From: Phytophthora sp. 'mugwort' | Taxonomy: Eukaryota; Oomycota; Peronosporomycetes; Peronosporales; Peronosporaceae | Direction of reading: 5' to 3' | Assembly: GCA_033558025.1 (NCBI GenBank) | Contig: JAUCEF010000004.1 | Span: forward strand, 1,798,001-1,862,000 | DNA: 64,000 nt | Shown here: positions 43,430 through 55,721 of the stretch, one piece after another | How the letters are laid out: each line of letters opens with the position of its first letter | Numbering within the stretch: position 1 is the stretch's first letter | Made by a program: the position numbers and the translations under genes | Notes under the pieces: model-generated | The model's input: the letters and a program-made list of their open reading frames with translations, nothing else | Database searches by the model: none | Told to the model about the DNA's origin: nothing

Positions 43430-44469
43430 ATGGATTCAAGTAACCTCGGATTACCTCAAATGGCTAGCAGCTTACATTGTCGCCGAGGGTAGATCGACGT
43501 CGTAGGGTTAGCTTGCTATACATGCTTCCTTTCGTTATGAAGTTCTGAATTTGGTTTTCGATGGTCAATGACTAGCTAAAACAAGAAACTTATCGGGAAT
43601 GATGCTACTAGCTCATGAGGCCAACGAAATTTTGTTGATCCTCTTTCCGTGGAACTTAATTGACAATTACAGCCGACGTTTGTGATGTATCATGTTCCTT
43701 GCTTTATTCAAAACAAACAACTGTTTTGTTTTTCGTTCTGATGATAGTATGTAGACCGCATGATCAAGACACTATTGAGCATATTAAACTCCCGAATTAT
43801 CGGCGGCAAGTACTACGTCCTTGACCCGTAGACTATTTGCGTCCTATACTGTACCTTAGACGTTTTGGGCGAAAAATTGTCTCAAATCAGTTTTCATTTG
43901 GGTTACTAAAGTCACACCACGCGACTTTCACGAGCGCTGTGCTTGCGAGCTCGTGTGTAGAGGTCTACTAAACTGCATAAGAGCTTTACTCTATAATGCC
44001 TCATCAGAACAACAAAAGCGTTTCGTCAGCAGAGTAAACCTGCCGAAATGCTGTTCCATCCATAAACGTTACTTTTAATTGCGGCACCAGGTAGCGGTAT
44101 TTTCTAGATGGTTGTTTTGCCTGTTCACCTCGGGAAGAACGAGTTCTAGTTCCTCATCTTGCTCTACTACTACTACTAGGTCGACCTCACCCCCATTACA
44201 GCGACTCCCGCACCTCAACTAACACGTGTACAAACATTGTGGTGATGCTTCAAAAAGGTCAAACATCCTAAAAATGGCCCGAAATCCCTATTAGACCAGA
44301 ATTACAAAAATGTGCGCATAAGCAGACACAACTTAACCTGCATTCGAAATACTGGTGCATGTTCAGCCCTAACTAGTGATATCACACGATAACGGAAGTC
44401 GAGGAAGTTGGAATTGATTCAAGTTTGGAAAGCAATGGTCGATCGACCCGTGCGCTCCGTCACCAGCGA

Positions 44470-44724
44470 TTACCATCCGTAGCCAATGCCGCCGAAGCCA
44501 CCCCAGCGTCCCCATGGTCCCCATCCGTAGCCTCCCCATCCCGGGAAACCCTTGTGCCACCACTCCTTCTTGCCGTTCTCGGCGTCCGCGCTCTCCTTGT
44601 CGACAGGAACAGCAAAGCTGGGCGTGTCAGCCGCTGCGAGAGATCTCAGTGCAGACGGACCGGCAGCGGTAGCGACGCCGGCACCAGCGACGAGGGCGGT
44701 GACGACGAAAGTAGTGAGCTTCAT
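44470..44724 (-). CDS. array unit 6: short secreted Gly/Trp-rich protein
   Basis: Protein identical to unit 1. G83 GGA, G64 GGA. Confidence 0.85.
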   Translation of the reverse strand: MKLTTFVVTALVAGAGVATAAGPSALRSLAAADTPSFAVPVDKESADAENGKKEWWHKGFPGWGGYGWGPWGRWGGFGGIGYGW

Positions 44725-45029
44725 GTTCGTTGCGGAAACTGTGCGAAGTGAGGCAAGTTGGTTTGTGTGAACTGGTGACACAATGGTTCGTTCAGAGCTG
44801 GTTTTGATGGAACCTCTTCTTCGTCTTCTCCAAGACGGCGTCAATCTTGAGGATTGATTGAGTGCGCCAACTCGAACATTTATGTAGTGCAAGAAAAGTC
44901 CTCGATTTCGCGGGTATTTGTTCGCTTGGATGAAGGATTTAACTTCCCTTGGAGGTGGAATCTTAGAACAGCCACAACTCCATTTGTTGCCAACATAACA
45001 AGTCGAGAATCAACACCACCATCACAGCC

Positions 45030-45476
45030 ATGAAGTTCAGCGTCTTCCTCGTCGCCATGATGGCCATTCTCGGTACTGTCGCCGCTGCTGACCAACCTGT
45101 CGTCAAGACTCCGACCGAAGCTCTCGAAAAGGTTCAAGCGTCTGCCTTACCCGACGGTGTCACGCTGATTGGAACTGCAGAGAAGATCGACCCTCCTGCT
45201 GGAGCTGCTACGACCATCGCGAAGGAAGCCCACAAGGACGACGACAAGGAGCAGCTCGGTTTGGGCCTTGGCGGATGGGGACTCGGCGGTTGGGGACTCG
45301 GCGGTTGGGGTGGATGGGGCGGTTGGGGTGGCTTTGGCCCCTACCGCTTCGGCTTCTTGCACGGCGGCTACCCTGGCTGGGCGTATCCGTTGGGTTACTG
45401 GAACCTGTTCGGCGCTGGTCTGTACGGCGGTGGGTGTGGTCTGGGCATTCCTTTCGGTGGTCTATACTATTGCTAG
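45030..45476 (+). CDS. array unit 6: secreted Gly/Trp-rich protein, 148 residues
   Basis: Protein identical to unit 1. Codons GCC/GAC, GGATTGCC flank. Its downstream spacer has the long TAC run and the CTATTGGACC variant seen after unit 1. Confidence 0.87.
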   Translation: MKFSVFLVAMMAILGTVAAADQPVVKTPTEALEKVQASALPDGVTLIGTAEKIDPPAGAATTIAKEAHKDDDKEQLGLGLGGWGLGGWGLGGWGGWGGWGGFGPYRFGFLHGGYPGWAYPLGYWNLFGAGLYGGGCGLGIPFGGLYYC

Positions 45477-46519
45477 ATGGATTCAAGTAACCTCGGATTG
45501 CCTCAAATGGCTAGCAGCTTACATTGTCGCCGAGGGTAGATCGACGTCGTAGGGTTAGCTTGCTATACATGCTTCCTTTCGTTATGAAGTTCTGAATTTG
45601 GTTTTCGATGGTCAATGACTAGCTAAAACAAGAAACTTATCGGGAATGATGCTACTAGCTCATGAGGCCAACGAAATTTTGTTGATCCTCTTTCCGTGGA
45701 ACTTAATTGACAATTACAGCCGACGTTTGTGATGTATCATGTTCCTTGCTTTATTCAAAACAAACAACTGTTTTGTTTTTCGTTCTGATGATAGTATGTA
45801 GACCGCATGATCAAGACACTATTGAGCATATTAAACTCCCGAATTATCGGCGGCAAGTACTACGTCCTTGACCCGTAGACTATTTGCGTCCTATACTGTA
45901 CCTTAGACGTTTTGGGCGAAAAATTGTCTCAAATCAGTTTTCATTTGGGTTACTAAAGTCACACCACGCGACTTTCACGAGCGCTGTGCTTGCGAGCTCG
46001 TGTGTAGAGGTCTACTAAACTGCATAAGAGCTTTACTCTATAATGCCTCATCAGAACAACAAAAGCGTTTCGTCAGCAGAGTAAACCTGCCGAAATGCTG
46101 TTCCATCCATAAACGTTACTTTTAATTGCGGCACCAGGTAGCGGTATTTTCTAGATGGTTGTTTTGCCTGTTCACCTCGGGAAGAACGAGTTCTAGTTCC
46201 TCATCTTGCTCTACTACTACTACTACTAGGTCGACCTCACCCCCATTACAGCGACTCCCGCACCTCAACTAACACGTGTACAAACATTGTGGTGATGCTT
46301 CAAAAAGGTCAAACATCCTAAAAATGGCCCGAAATCCCTATTGGACCAGAATTACAAAAATGTGCGCATAAGCAGACACAACTTAACCTGCATTCGAAAT
46401 ACTGGTGCATGTTCAGCCCTAACTAGTGATATCACACGATAACGGAAGTCGAGGAAGTTGGAATTGATTCAAGTTTGGAAAGCAATGGTCGATCGACCCG
46501 TGCGCTCCGTCACCAGCGA

Positions 46520-46774
46520 TTACCATCCGTAGCCAATGCCGCCGAAGCCACCCCAGCGTCCCCATGGTCCCCATCCGTAGCCTCCCCATCCCGGGAAACC
46601 CTTGTGCCACCACTCCTTCTTGCCGTTCTCGGCGTCCGCGCTCTCCTTGTCGACAGGAACAGCAAAGCTGGGCGTGTCAGCCGCTGCGAGAGATCTCAGT
46701 GCAGACGGACCGGCAGCGGTAGCGACGCCGGCACCAGCGACGAGGGCGGTGACGACGAAAGTAGTGAGCTTCAT
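46520..46774 (-). CDS. array unit 7: short secreted Gly/Trp-rich protein
   Basis: Protein identical to unit 1. G83 GGA, G64 GGA, as in unit 2. Confidence 0.85.
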   Translation of the reverse strand: MKLTTFVVTALVAGAGVATAAGPSALRSLAAADTPSFAVPVDKESADAENGKKEWWHKGFPGWGGYGWGPWGRWGGFGGIGYGW

Positions 46775-47079
46775 GTTCGTTGCGGAAACTGTGCGAAGTG
46801 AGGCAAGTTGGTTTGTGTGAACTGGTGACACAATGGTTCGTTCAGAGCTGGTTTTGATGGAACCTCTTCTTCGTCTTCTCCAAGACGGCGTCAATCTTGA
46901 GGATTGATTGAGTGCGCCAACTCGAACATTTATGTAGTGCAAGAAAAGTCCTCGATTTCGCGGGTATTTGTTCGCTTGGATGAAGGATTTAACTTCCCTT
47001 GGAGGTGGAATCTTAGAACAGCCACAACTCCATTTGTTGCCAACATAACAAGTCGAGAATCAACACCACCATCACAGCC

Positions 47080-47526
47080 ATGAAGTTCAGCGTCTTCCTC
47101 GTCGCCATGATGGCCATTCTCGGTACTGTCGCCGCTGCTGACCAACCTGTCGTCAAGACTCCGACCGAAGCTCTCGAAAAGGTTCAAGCGTCTGCCTTAC
47201 CCGACGGTGTCACGCTGATTGGAACTGCAGAGAAGATCGACCCTCCTGCTGGAGCTGCTACGACCATCGCGAAGGAAGCCCACAAGGACGACGACAAGGA
47301 GCAGCTCGGTTTGGGCCTTGGCGGATGGGGACTCGGCGGTTGGGGACTCGGCGGTTGGGGTGGATGGGGCGGTTGGAGTGGCTTTGGCCCCTACCGCTTC
47401 GGCTTCTTGCACGGCGGCTACCCTGGCTGGGCGTATCCGTTGGGTTACTGGAACCTGTTCGGCGCTGGTCTGTACGGCGGTGGGTGTGGTCTGGGCATTC
47501 CTTTCGGTGGTCTATACTATTGCTAG
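47080..47526 (+). CDS. array unit 7: secreted Gly/Trp-rich protein, G100S variant
   Basis: Carries the G100S change and the 3' flank variants of unit 2 (TTCGTTATAAAG, TTTTCGGTGG, AAGTCTCACC). Confidence 0.87.
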   Translation: MKFSVFLVAMMAILGTVAAADQPVVKTPTEALEKVQASALPDGVTLIGTAEKIDPPAGAATTIAKEAHKDDDKEQLGLGLGGWGLGGWGLGGWGGWGGWSGFGPYRFGFLHGGYPGWAYPLGYWNLFGAGLYGGGCGLGIPFGGLYYC

Positions 47527-48570
47527 ATGGATTCAAGTAACCTCGGATTACCTCAAATGGCTAGCAGCTTACATTGTCGCCGAGGGTAGATCGACGTCGT
47601 AGGGTTAGCTTGCTATACATGCTTTCTTTCGTTATAAAGTTCTGAATTTGGTTTTCGGTGGTCAATGACTAGCTAAAACAAGAAACTTATCGGGAATGAT
47701 GCTACTAGCTCATGAGGCCAACGAAGTTTTGTTGATCCTCTTTCCGTGGAACTTAATTGACAATTACAGCCGACGTTTGTGATGTATCATGTTCCTTGCT
47801 TTATTCAAAACAAACAACTGTTTTTGTTTCTCGTTCTGATGATAGTGTGTAGACCGCATGATCAAGACACTATTGAGCATATTAAACTCCCGAATTATCG
47901 GCGGCAAGTACTACGTCCTTGACCCGTAGACTATTTGCGTCCTATACTGTACCTTAGACGTTTTGGGCGAAAAATTGTCTCAAATCAGTTTTCATTTGGG
48001 TTACTAAAGTCTCACCACGCGACTTTCACGAGCGCTGTGCTTGCGAGCTCGTGTGTAGAGGTCTACTAAACTGCATAAGAGCTTTACTCTATAATGCCTC
48101 ATCAGAACAACAAAAGCGTTTCGTCAGCAGAGTAAACCTGCCGAAATGCTGTTCCATCCATAAACGTTACTTTTAATTGCGGCACCAGGTAGCGGTATTT
48201 TCTAGATGGTTGTTTTGCCTGTTCACCTCGGGAAGAACGAGTTCTAGTTCCTCATCTTGCTCTACTACTACTACTACTAGGTCGACCTCACCCCCATTAC
48301 AGCGACTCCCGCACCTCAACTAACACGTGTACAAACATTGTGGTGATGCTTCAAAAAGGTCAAACATCCTAAAAATGGCCCGAAATCCCTATTAGACCAG
48401 AATTACAAAAATGTGCGCATAAGCAGACACAACTTAACCTGCATTCGAAATACTGGTGCATGTTCAGCCCTAACTAGTGATATCACACGATAACGGAAGT
48501 CGAGGAAGTTGGAATTGATTCAAGTTTGGAAAGCAATGGTCGATCGACCCGTGCGCTCCGTCACCAGCGA

Positions 48571-48825
48571 TTACCATCCGTAGCCAATGCCGCCGAAGCC
48601 ACCCCAGCGTCCCCATGGTCCCCATCCGTAGCCCCCCCATCCCGGGAAACCCTTGTGCCACCACTCCTTCTTGCCGTTCTCGGCGTCCGCGCTCTCCTTG
48701 TCGACAGGAACAGCAAAGCTGGGCGTGTCAGCCGCTGCGAGAGATCTCAGTGCAGACGGACCGGCAGCGGTAGCGACGCCGGCACCAGCGACGAGGGCGG
48801 TGACGACGAAAGTAGTGAGCTTCAT
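48571..48825 (-). CDS. array unit 8: short secreted Gly/Trp-rich protein
   Basis: Protein identical to unit 1. G83 GGA, G64 GGG, as in unit 3. Confidence 0.85.
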   Translation of the reverse strand: MKLTTFVVTALVAGAGVATAAGPSALRSLAAADTPSFAVPVDKESADAENGKKEWWHKGFPGWGGYGWGPWGRWGGFGGIGYGW

Positions 48826-49130
48826 GTTCGTTGCGGAAACTGTGCGAAGTGAGGCAAGTTGGTTTGTGTGAACTGGTGACACAATGGTTCGTTCAGAGCT
48901 GGTTTTGATGGAACCTCTTCTTCGTCTTCTCCAAGACGGCGTCAATCTTGAGGATTGATTGAGTGCGCCAACTCGAACATTTATGTAGTGCAAGAAAAGT
49001 CCTCGATTTCGCGGGTATTTGTTCGCTTGGATGAAGGATTTAACTTCCCTTGGAGGTGGAATCTTAGAACAGCCACAACTCCATTTGTTGCCAACATAAC
49101 AAGTCGAGAATCAACACCACCATCACAGCC

Positions 49131-49577
49131 ATGAAGTTCAGCGTCTTCCTCGTCGCCATGATGGCCATTCTCGGTACTGTCGCCGCTGCTGACCAACCTG
49201 TCGTCAAGACTCCGACCGAAGCTCTCGAAAAGGTTCAAGCGTCTGCGTTACCCGATGGTGTCACGCTGATTGGAACTGCAGAGAAGATCGACCCTCCTGC
49301 TGGAGCTGCTACGACCATCGCGAAGGAAGCCCACAAGGACGACGACAAGGAGCAGCTCGGTTTGGGCCTTGGCGGATGGGGACTCGGCGGTTGGGGACTC
49401 GGCGGTTGGGGTGGATGGGGCGGTTGGGGTGGCTTTGGCCCCTACCGCTTCGGCTTCTTGCACGGCGGCTACCCTGGCTGGGCGTATCCGTTGGGTTACT
49501 GGAACCTGTTCGGCGCTGGTCTGTACGGCGGTGGGTGTGGTCTGGGCATTCCTTTCGGTGGTCTATACTATTGCTAG
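49131..49577 (+). CDS. array unit 8: secreted Gly/Trp-rich protein, 148 residues
   Basis: Protein identical to unit 1. Codons GCG/GAT, so the match to unit 3 has ended by here. Confidence 0.87.
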   Translation: MKFSVFLVAMMAILGTVAAADQPVVKTPTEALEKVQASALPDGVTLIGTAEKIDPPAGAATTIAKEAHKDDDKEQLGLGLGGWGLGGWGLGGWGGWGGWGGFGPYRFGFLHGGYPGWAYPLGYWNLFGAGLYGGGCGLGIPFGGLYYC

Positions 49578-50618
49578 ATGGATTCAAGTAACCTCGGATT
49601 ACCTCAAATGGCTAGCAGCTTACATTGTCGCCGAGGGTAGATCGACGTCGTAGGGTTAGCTTGCTATACATGCTTCCTTTCGTTATGAAGTTCTGAATTT
49701 GGTTTTCGATGGTCAATGACTAGCTAAAACAAGAAACTTATCGGGAATGATGCTACTAGCTCATGAGGCCAACGAAATTTTGTTGATCCTCTTTCCGTGG
49801 AACTTAATTGACAATTACAGCCGACGTTTGTGATGTATCATGTTCCTTGCTTTATTCAAAACAAACAACTGTTTTTGTTTCTCGTTCTGATGATAGTATG
49901 TAGACCGCATGATCAAGACACTATTGAGCATATTAAACTCCCGAATTATCGGCGGCAAGTACTACGTCCTTGACCCGTAGACTATTTGCGTCCTATACTG
50001 TACCTTAGACGTTTTGGGCGAAAAATTGTCTCAAATCAGTTTTCATTTGGGTTACTAAAGTCACACCACGCGACTTTCACGAGCGCTGTGCTTGCGAGCT
50101 CGTGTGTAGAGGTCTACTAAACTGCATAAGAGCTTTACTCTATAATGCCTCATCAGAACAACAAAAGCGTTTCGTCAGCAGAGTAAACCTGCCGAAATGC
50201 TGTTCCATCCATAAACGTTACTTTTAATTGCGGCACCAGGTAGCGGTATTTTCTAGATGGTTGTTTTGCCTGTTCACCTCGGGAAGAACGAGTTCTAGTT
50301 CCTCATCTTGCTCTACTACTACTACTAGGTCGACCTCACCCCCATTACAGCGACTCCCGCACCTCAACTAACACGTGTACAAACATTGTGGTGATGCTTC
50401 AAAAAGGTCAAACATCCTAAAAATGGCCCGAAATCCCTATTAGACCAGAATTACAAAAATGTGCGCATAAGCAGACACAACTTAACCTGCATTCGAAATA
50501 CTGGTGCATGTTCAGCCCTAACTAGTGATATCACACGATAACGGAAGTCGAGGAAGTTGGAATTGATTCAAGTTTGGAAAGCAATGGTCGATCGACCCGT
50601 GCGCTCCGTCACCAGCGA

Positions 50619-50873
50619 TTACCATCCGTAGCCAATGCCGCCGAAGCCACCCCAGCGTCCCCATGGTCCCCATCCGTAGCCTCCCCATCCCGGGAAACCC
50701 TTGTGCCACCACTCCTTCTTGCCGTTCTCGGCGTCCGCGCTCTCCTTGTCGACAGGAACAGCAAAGCTGGGCGTGTCAGCCGCTGCGAGAGATCTCAGTG
50801 CAGACGGACCGGCAGCGGTAGCGACGCCGGCACCAGCGACGAGGGCGGTGACGACGAAAGTAGTGAGCTTCAT
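50619..50873 (-). CDS. array unit 9: short secreted Gly/Trp-rich protein
   Basis: Protein identical to unit 1. G83 GGA, G64 GGA. A one-base change in the promoter (CAATTTG) lengthens the upstream open frame, without consequence for the chosen start. Confidence 0.85.
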   Translation of the reverse strand: MKLTTFVVTALVAGAGVATAAGPSALRSLAAADTPSFAVPVDKESADAENGKKEWWHKGFPGWGGYGWGPWGRWGGFGGIGYGW

Positions 50874-51178
50874 GTTCGTTGCGGAAACTGTGCGAAGTGA
50901 GGCAAGTTGGTTTGTGTGAACTGGTGACACAATGGTTCGTTCAGAGCTGGTTTTGATGGAACCTCTTCTTCGTCTTCTCCAAGACGGCGTCAATCTTGAG
51001 GATTGATTGAGTGCGCCAACTCGAACATTTATGTAGTGCAAGAAAAGTCCTCGATTTCGCGGGTATTTGTTCGCTTGGATGAAGGATTTAACTTCCCTTG
51101 GAGGTGGAATCTTAGAACAGCCACAACTCAATTTGTTGCCAACATAACAAGTCGAGAATCAACACCACCATCACAGCC

Positions 51179-51625
51179 ATGAAGTTCAGCGTCTTCCTCG
51201 TCGCCATGATGGCCATTCTCGGTACTGTCGCCGCTGCTGACCAACCTGTCGTCAAGACTCCGACCGAAGCTCTCGAAAAGGTTCAAGCGTCTGCCTTACC
51301 CGACGGTGTCACGCTGATTGGAACTGCAGAGAAGATCGACCCTCCTGCTGGAGCTGCTACGACCATCGCGAAGGAAGCCCACAAGGACGACGACAAGGAG
51401 CAGCTCGGTTTGGGCCTTGGCGGATGGGGACTCGGCGGTTGGGGACTCGGCGGTTGGGGTGGATGGGGCGGTTGGGGTGGCTTTGGCCCCTACCGCTTCG
51501 GCTTCTTGCACGGCGGCTACCCTGGCTGGGCGTATCCGTTGGGTTACTGGAACCTGTTCGGCGCTGGTCTGTACGGCGGTGGGTGTGGTCTGGGCATTCC
51601 TTTCGGTGGTCTATACTATTGCTAG
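51179..51625 (+). CDS. array unit 9: secreted Gly/Trp-rich protein, 148 residues
   Basis: Protein identical to unit 1. Codons GCC/GAC; the initiator-like element is altered to CAATTTG, as in unit 11. Confidence 0.87.
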   Translation: MKFSVFLVAMMAILGTVAAADQPVVKTPTEALEKVQASALPDGVTLIGTAEKIDPPAGAATTIAKEAHKDDDKEQLGLGLGGWGLGGWGLGGWGGWGGWGGFGPYRFGFLHGGYPGWAYPLGYWNLFGAGLYGGGCGLGIPFGGLYYC

Positions 51626-52666
51626 ATGGATTCAAGTAACCTCGGATTGCCTCAAATGGCTAGCAGCTTACATTGTCGCCGAGGGTAGATCGACGTCGTA
51701 GGGTTAGCTTGCTATACATGCTTCCTTTCGTTATGAAGTTCTGAATTTGGTTTTCGATGGTCAATGACTAGCTAAAACAAGAAACTTATCGGGAATGATG
51801 CTACTAGCTCATGAGGCCAACGAAATTTTGTTGATCCTCTTTCCGTGGAACTTAATTGACAATTACAGCCGACGTTTGTGATGTATCATGTTCCTTGCTT
51901 TATTCAAAACAAACAACTGTTTTTGTTTCTCGTTCTGATGATAGTATGTAGACCGCATGATCAAGACACTATTGAGCATATTAAACTCCCGAATTATCGG
52001 CGGCAAGTACTACGTCCTTGACCCGTAGACTATTTGCGTCCTATACTGTACCTTAGACGTTTTGGGCGAAAAATTGTCTCAAATCAGTTTTCATTTGGGT
52101 TACTAAAGTCACACCACGCGACTTTCACGAGCGCTGTGCTTGCGAGCTCGTGTGTAGAGGTCTACTAAACTGCATAAGAGCTTTACTCTATAATGCCTCA
52201 TCAGAACAACAAAAGCGTTTCGTCAGCAGAGTAAACCTGCCGAAATGCTGTTCCATCCATAAACGTTACTTTTAATTGCGGCACCAGGTAGCGGTATTTT
52301 CTAGGTGGTTGTTTTACCTGTTCACCTCGGGAAGAACGAGTTCTAGTTCCTCATCTTGCTCTACTACTACTACTAGGTCGACCTCACCCCCATTACAGCG
52401 ACTCCCGCACCTCAACTAACACGTGTACAAACATTGTGGTGATGCTTCAAAAAGGTCAAACATCCTAAAAATGGCCCGAAATCCCTATTGGACCAGAATT
52501 ACAAAAATGTGCGCATAAGCAGACACAACTTAACCTGCATTCGAAATACTGGTGCATGTTCAGCCCTAACTAGTGATATCACACGATAACGGAAGTCGAG
52601 GAAGTTGGAATTGATTCAAGTTTGGAAAGCAATGGTCGATCGACCCGTGCGCTCCGTCACCAGCGA

Positions 52667-52921
52667 TTACCAGCCGTAGCCAATGCCGCCGAAGCCACCC
52701 CAGCGTCCCCATGGTCCCCATCCGTAGCCCCCCCATCCCGGGAAACCCTTGTGCCACCACTCCTTCTTGCCGTTCTCGGCGTCCGCGCTCTCCTTGTCGA
52801 CAGGAACAGCAAAGCTGGGCGTGTCAGCCGCTGCGAGAGATCTCAGTGCAGACGGACCGGCAGCGGTAGCGACGCCGGCACCAGCGACGAGGGCGGTGAC
52901 GACGAAAGTAGTGAGCTTCAT
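52667..52921 (-). CDS. array unit 10: short secreted Gly/Trp-rich protein
   Basis: Protein identical to unit 1. From this unit to unit 14 all copies have G83 GGC and G64 GGG. Confidence 0.85.
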   Translation of the reverse strand: MKLTTFVVTALVAGAGVATAAGPSALRSLAAADTPSFAVPVDKESADAENGKKEWWHKGFPGWGGYGWGPWGRWGGFGGIGYGW

Positions 52922-53226
52922 GTTCGTTGCGGAAACTGTGCGAAGTGAGGCAAGTTGGTTTGTGTGAACTGGTGACACAATGGTTCGTTCAGAGCTGGTT
53001 TTGATGGAACCTCTTCTTCGTCTTCTCCAAGACGGCGTCAATCTTGAGGATTGATTGAGTGCGCCAACTCGAACATTTATGTAGTGCAAGAAAAGTCCTC
53101 GATTTCGCGGGTATTTGTTCGCTTGGATGAAGGATTTAACTTCCCTTGGAGGTGGAATCTTAGAACAGCCACAACTCCATTTGTTGCCAACATAACAAGT
53201 CGAGAATCAACACCACCATCACAGCC

Positions 53227-53673
53227 ATGAAGTTCAGCGTCTTCCTCGTCGCCATGATGGCCATTCTCGGTACTGTCGCCGCTGCTGACCAACCTGTCGT
53301 CAAGACTCCGACCGAAGCTCTCGAAAAGGTTCAAGCGTCTGCGTTACCCGATGGTGTCACGCTGATTGGAACTGCAGAGAAGATCGACCCTCCTGCTGGA
53401 GCTGCTACGACCATCGCGAAGGAAGCCCACAAGGACGACGACAAGGAGCAGCTCGGTTTGGGCCTTGGCGGATGGGGACTCGGCGGTTGGGGACTCGGCG
53501 GTTGGGGTGGATGGGGCGGTTGGGGTGGCTTTGGCCCCTACCGCTTCGGCTTCTTGCACGGCGGCTACCCTGGCTGGGCGTATCCGTTGGGTTACTGGAA
53601 CCTGTTCGGCGCTGGTCTGTACGGCGGTGGGTGTGGTCTGGGCATTCCTTTCGGTGGTCTATACTATTGCTAG
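53227..53673 (+). CDS. array unit 10: secreted Gly/Trp-rich protein, 148 residues
   Basis: Protein identical to unit 1. Codons GCG/GAT. Confidence 0.87.
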   Translation: MKFSVFLVAMMAILGTVAAADQPVVKTPTEALEKVQASALPDGVTLIGTAEKIDPPAGAATTIAKEAHKDDDKEQLGLGLGGWGLGGWGLGGWGGWGGWGGFGPYRFGFLHGGYPGWAYPLGYWNLFGAGLYGGGCGLGIPFGGLYYC

Positions 53674-54714
53674 ATGGATTCAAGTAACCTCGGATTACCT
53701 CAAATGGCTAGCAGCTTACATTGTCGCCGAGGGTAGATCGACGTCGTAGGGTTAGCTTGCTATACATGCTTCCTTTCGTTATGAAGTTCTGAATTTGGTT
53801 TTCGATGGTCAATGACTAGCTAAAACAAGAAACTTATCGGGAATGATGCTACTAGCTCATGAGGCCAACGAAATTTTGTTGATCCTCTTTCCGTGGAACT
53901 TAATTGACAATTACAGCCGACGTTTGTGATGTATCATGTTCCTTGCTTTATTCAAAACAAACAACTGTTTTTGTTTCTCGTTCTGATGATAGTATGTAGA
54001 CCGCATGATCAAGACACTATTGAGCATATTAAACTCCCGAATTATCGGCGGCAAGTACTACATCCTTGACCCGTAGACTATTTGCGTCCTATACTGTACC
54101 TTAGACGTTTTGGGCGAAAAATTGTCTCAAATCAGTTTTCATTTGGGTTACTAAAGTCACACCACGCGACTTTCACGAGCGCTGTGCTTGCGAGCTCGTG
54201 TGTAGAGGTCTACTAAACTGCATAAGAGCTTTACTCTATAATGCCTCATCAGAACAACAAAAGCGTTTCGTCAGCAGAGTAAACCTGCCGAAATGCTGTT
54301 CCATCCATAAACGTTACTTTTAATTGCGGCACCAGGTAGCGGTATTTTCTAGATGGTTGTTTTACCTGTTCACCTCGGGAAGAACGAGTTCTAGTTCCTC
54401 ATCTTGCTCTACTACTACTACTAGGTCGACCTCACCCCCATTACAGCGACTCCCGCACCTCAACTAACACGTGTACAAACATTGTGGTGATGCTTCAAAA
54501 AGGTCAAACATCCTAAAAATGGCCCGAAATCCCTATTAGACCAGAATTACAAAAATGTGCGCATAAGCAGACACAACTTAACCTGCATTCGAAATACTGG
54601 TGCATGTTCAGCCCTAACTAGTGATATCACACGATAACGGAAGTCGAGGAAGTTGGAATTGATTCAAGTTTGGAAAGCAATGGTCGATCGACCCGTGCGC
54701 TCCGTCACCAGCGA

Positions 54715-54969
54715 TTACCAGCCGTAGCCAATGCCGCCGAAGCCACCCCAGCGTCCCCATGGTCCCCATCCGTAGCCCCCCCATCCCGGGAAACCCTTGT
54801 GCCACCACTCCTTCTTGCCGTTCTCGGCGTCCGCGCTCTCCTTGTCGACAGGAACAGCAAAGCTGGGCGTGTCAGCCGCTGCGAGAGATCTCAGTGCAGA
54901 CGGACCGGCAGCGGTAGCGACGCCGGCACCAGCGACGAGGGCGGTGACGACGAAAGTAGTGAGCTTCAT
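54715..54969 (-). CDS. array unit 11: short secreted Gly/Trp-rich protein
   Basis: Protein identical to unit 1. Confidence 0.85.
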   Translation of the reverse strand: MKLTTFVVTALVAGAGVATAAGPSALRSLAAADTPSFAVPVDKESADAENGKKEWWHKGFPGWGGYGWGPWGRWGGFGGIGYGW

Positions 54970-55274
54970 GTTCGTTGCGGAAACTGTGCGAAGTGAGGCA
55001 AGTTGGTTTGTGTGAACTGGTGACACAATGGTTCGTTCAGAGCTGGTTTTGATGGAACCTCTTCTTCGTCTTCTCCAAGACGGCGTCAATCTTGAGGATT
55101 GATTGAGTGCGCCAACTCGAACATTTATGTAGTGCAAGAAAAGTCCTCGATTTCGCGGGTATTTGTTCGCTTGGATGAAGGATTTAACTTCCCTTGGAGG
55201 TGGAATCTTAGAACAGCCACAACTCAATTTGTTGCCAACATAACAAGTCGAGAATCAACACCACCATCACAGCC

Positions 55275-55721
55275 ATGAAGTTCAGCGTCTTCCTCGTCGC
55301 CATGATGGCCATTCTCGGTACTGTCGCCGCTGCTGACCAACCTGTCGTCAAGACTCCGACCGAAGCTCTCGAAAAGGTTCAAGCGTCTGCCTTACCCGAC
55401 GGTGTCACGCTGATTGGAACTGCAGAGAAGATCGACCCTCCTGCTGGAGCTGCTACGACCATCGCGAAGGAAGCCCACAAGGACGACGACAAGGAGCAGC
55501 TCGGTTTGGGCCTTGGCGGATGGGGACTCGGCGGTTGGGGACTCGGCGGTTGGGGTGGATGGGGCGGTTGGGGTGGCTTTGGCCCCTACCGCTTCGGCTT
55601 CTTGCACGGCGGCTACCCTGGCTGGGCGTATCCGTTGGGTTACTGGAACCTGTTCGGCGCTGGTCTGTACGGCGGTGGGTGTGGTCTGGGCATTCCTTTC
55701 GGTGGTCTATACTATTGCTAG
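55275..55721 (+). CDS. array unit 11: secreted Gly/Trp-rich protein, 148 residues
   Basis: Protein identical to unit 1. Codons GCC/GAC; promoter variant CAATTTG shared with unit 9. Confidence 0.87.
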   Translation: MKFSVFLVAMMAILGTVAAADQPVVKTPTEALEKVQASALPDGVTLIGTAEKIDPPAGAATTIAKEAHKDDDKEQLGLGLGGWGLGGWGLGGWGGWGGWGGFGPYRFGFLHGGYPGWAYPLGYWNLFGAGLYGGGCGLGIPFGGLYYC

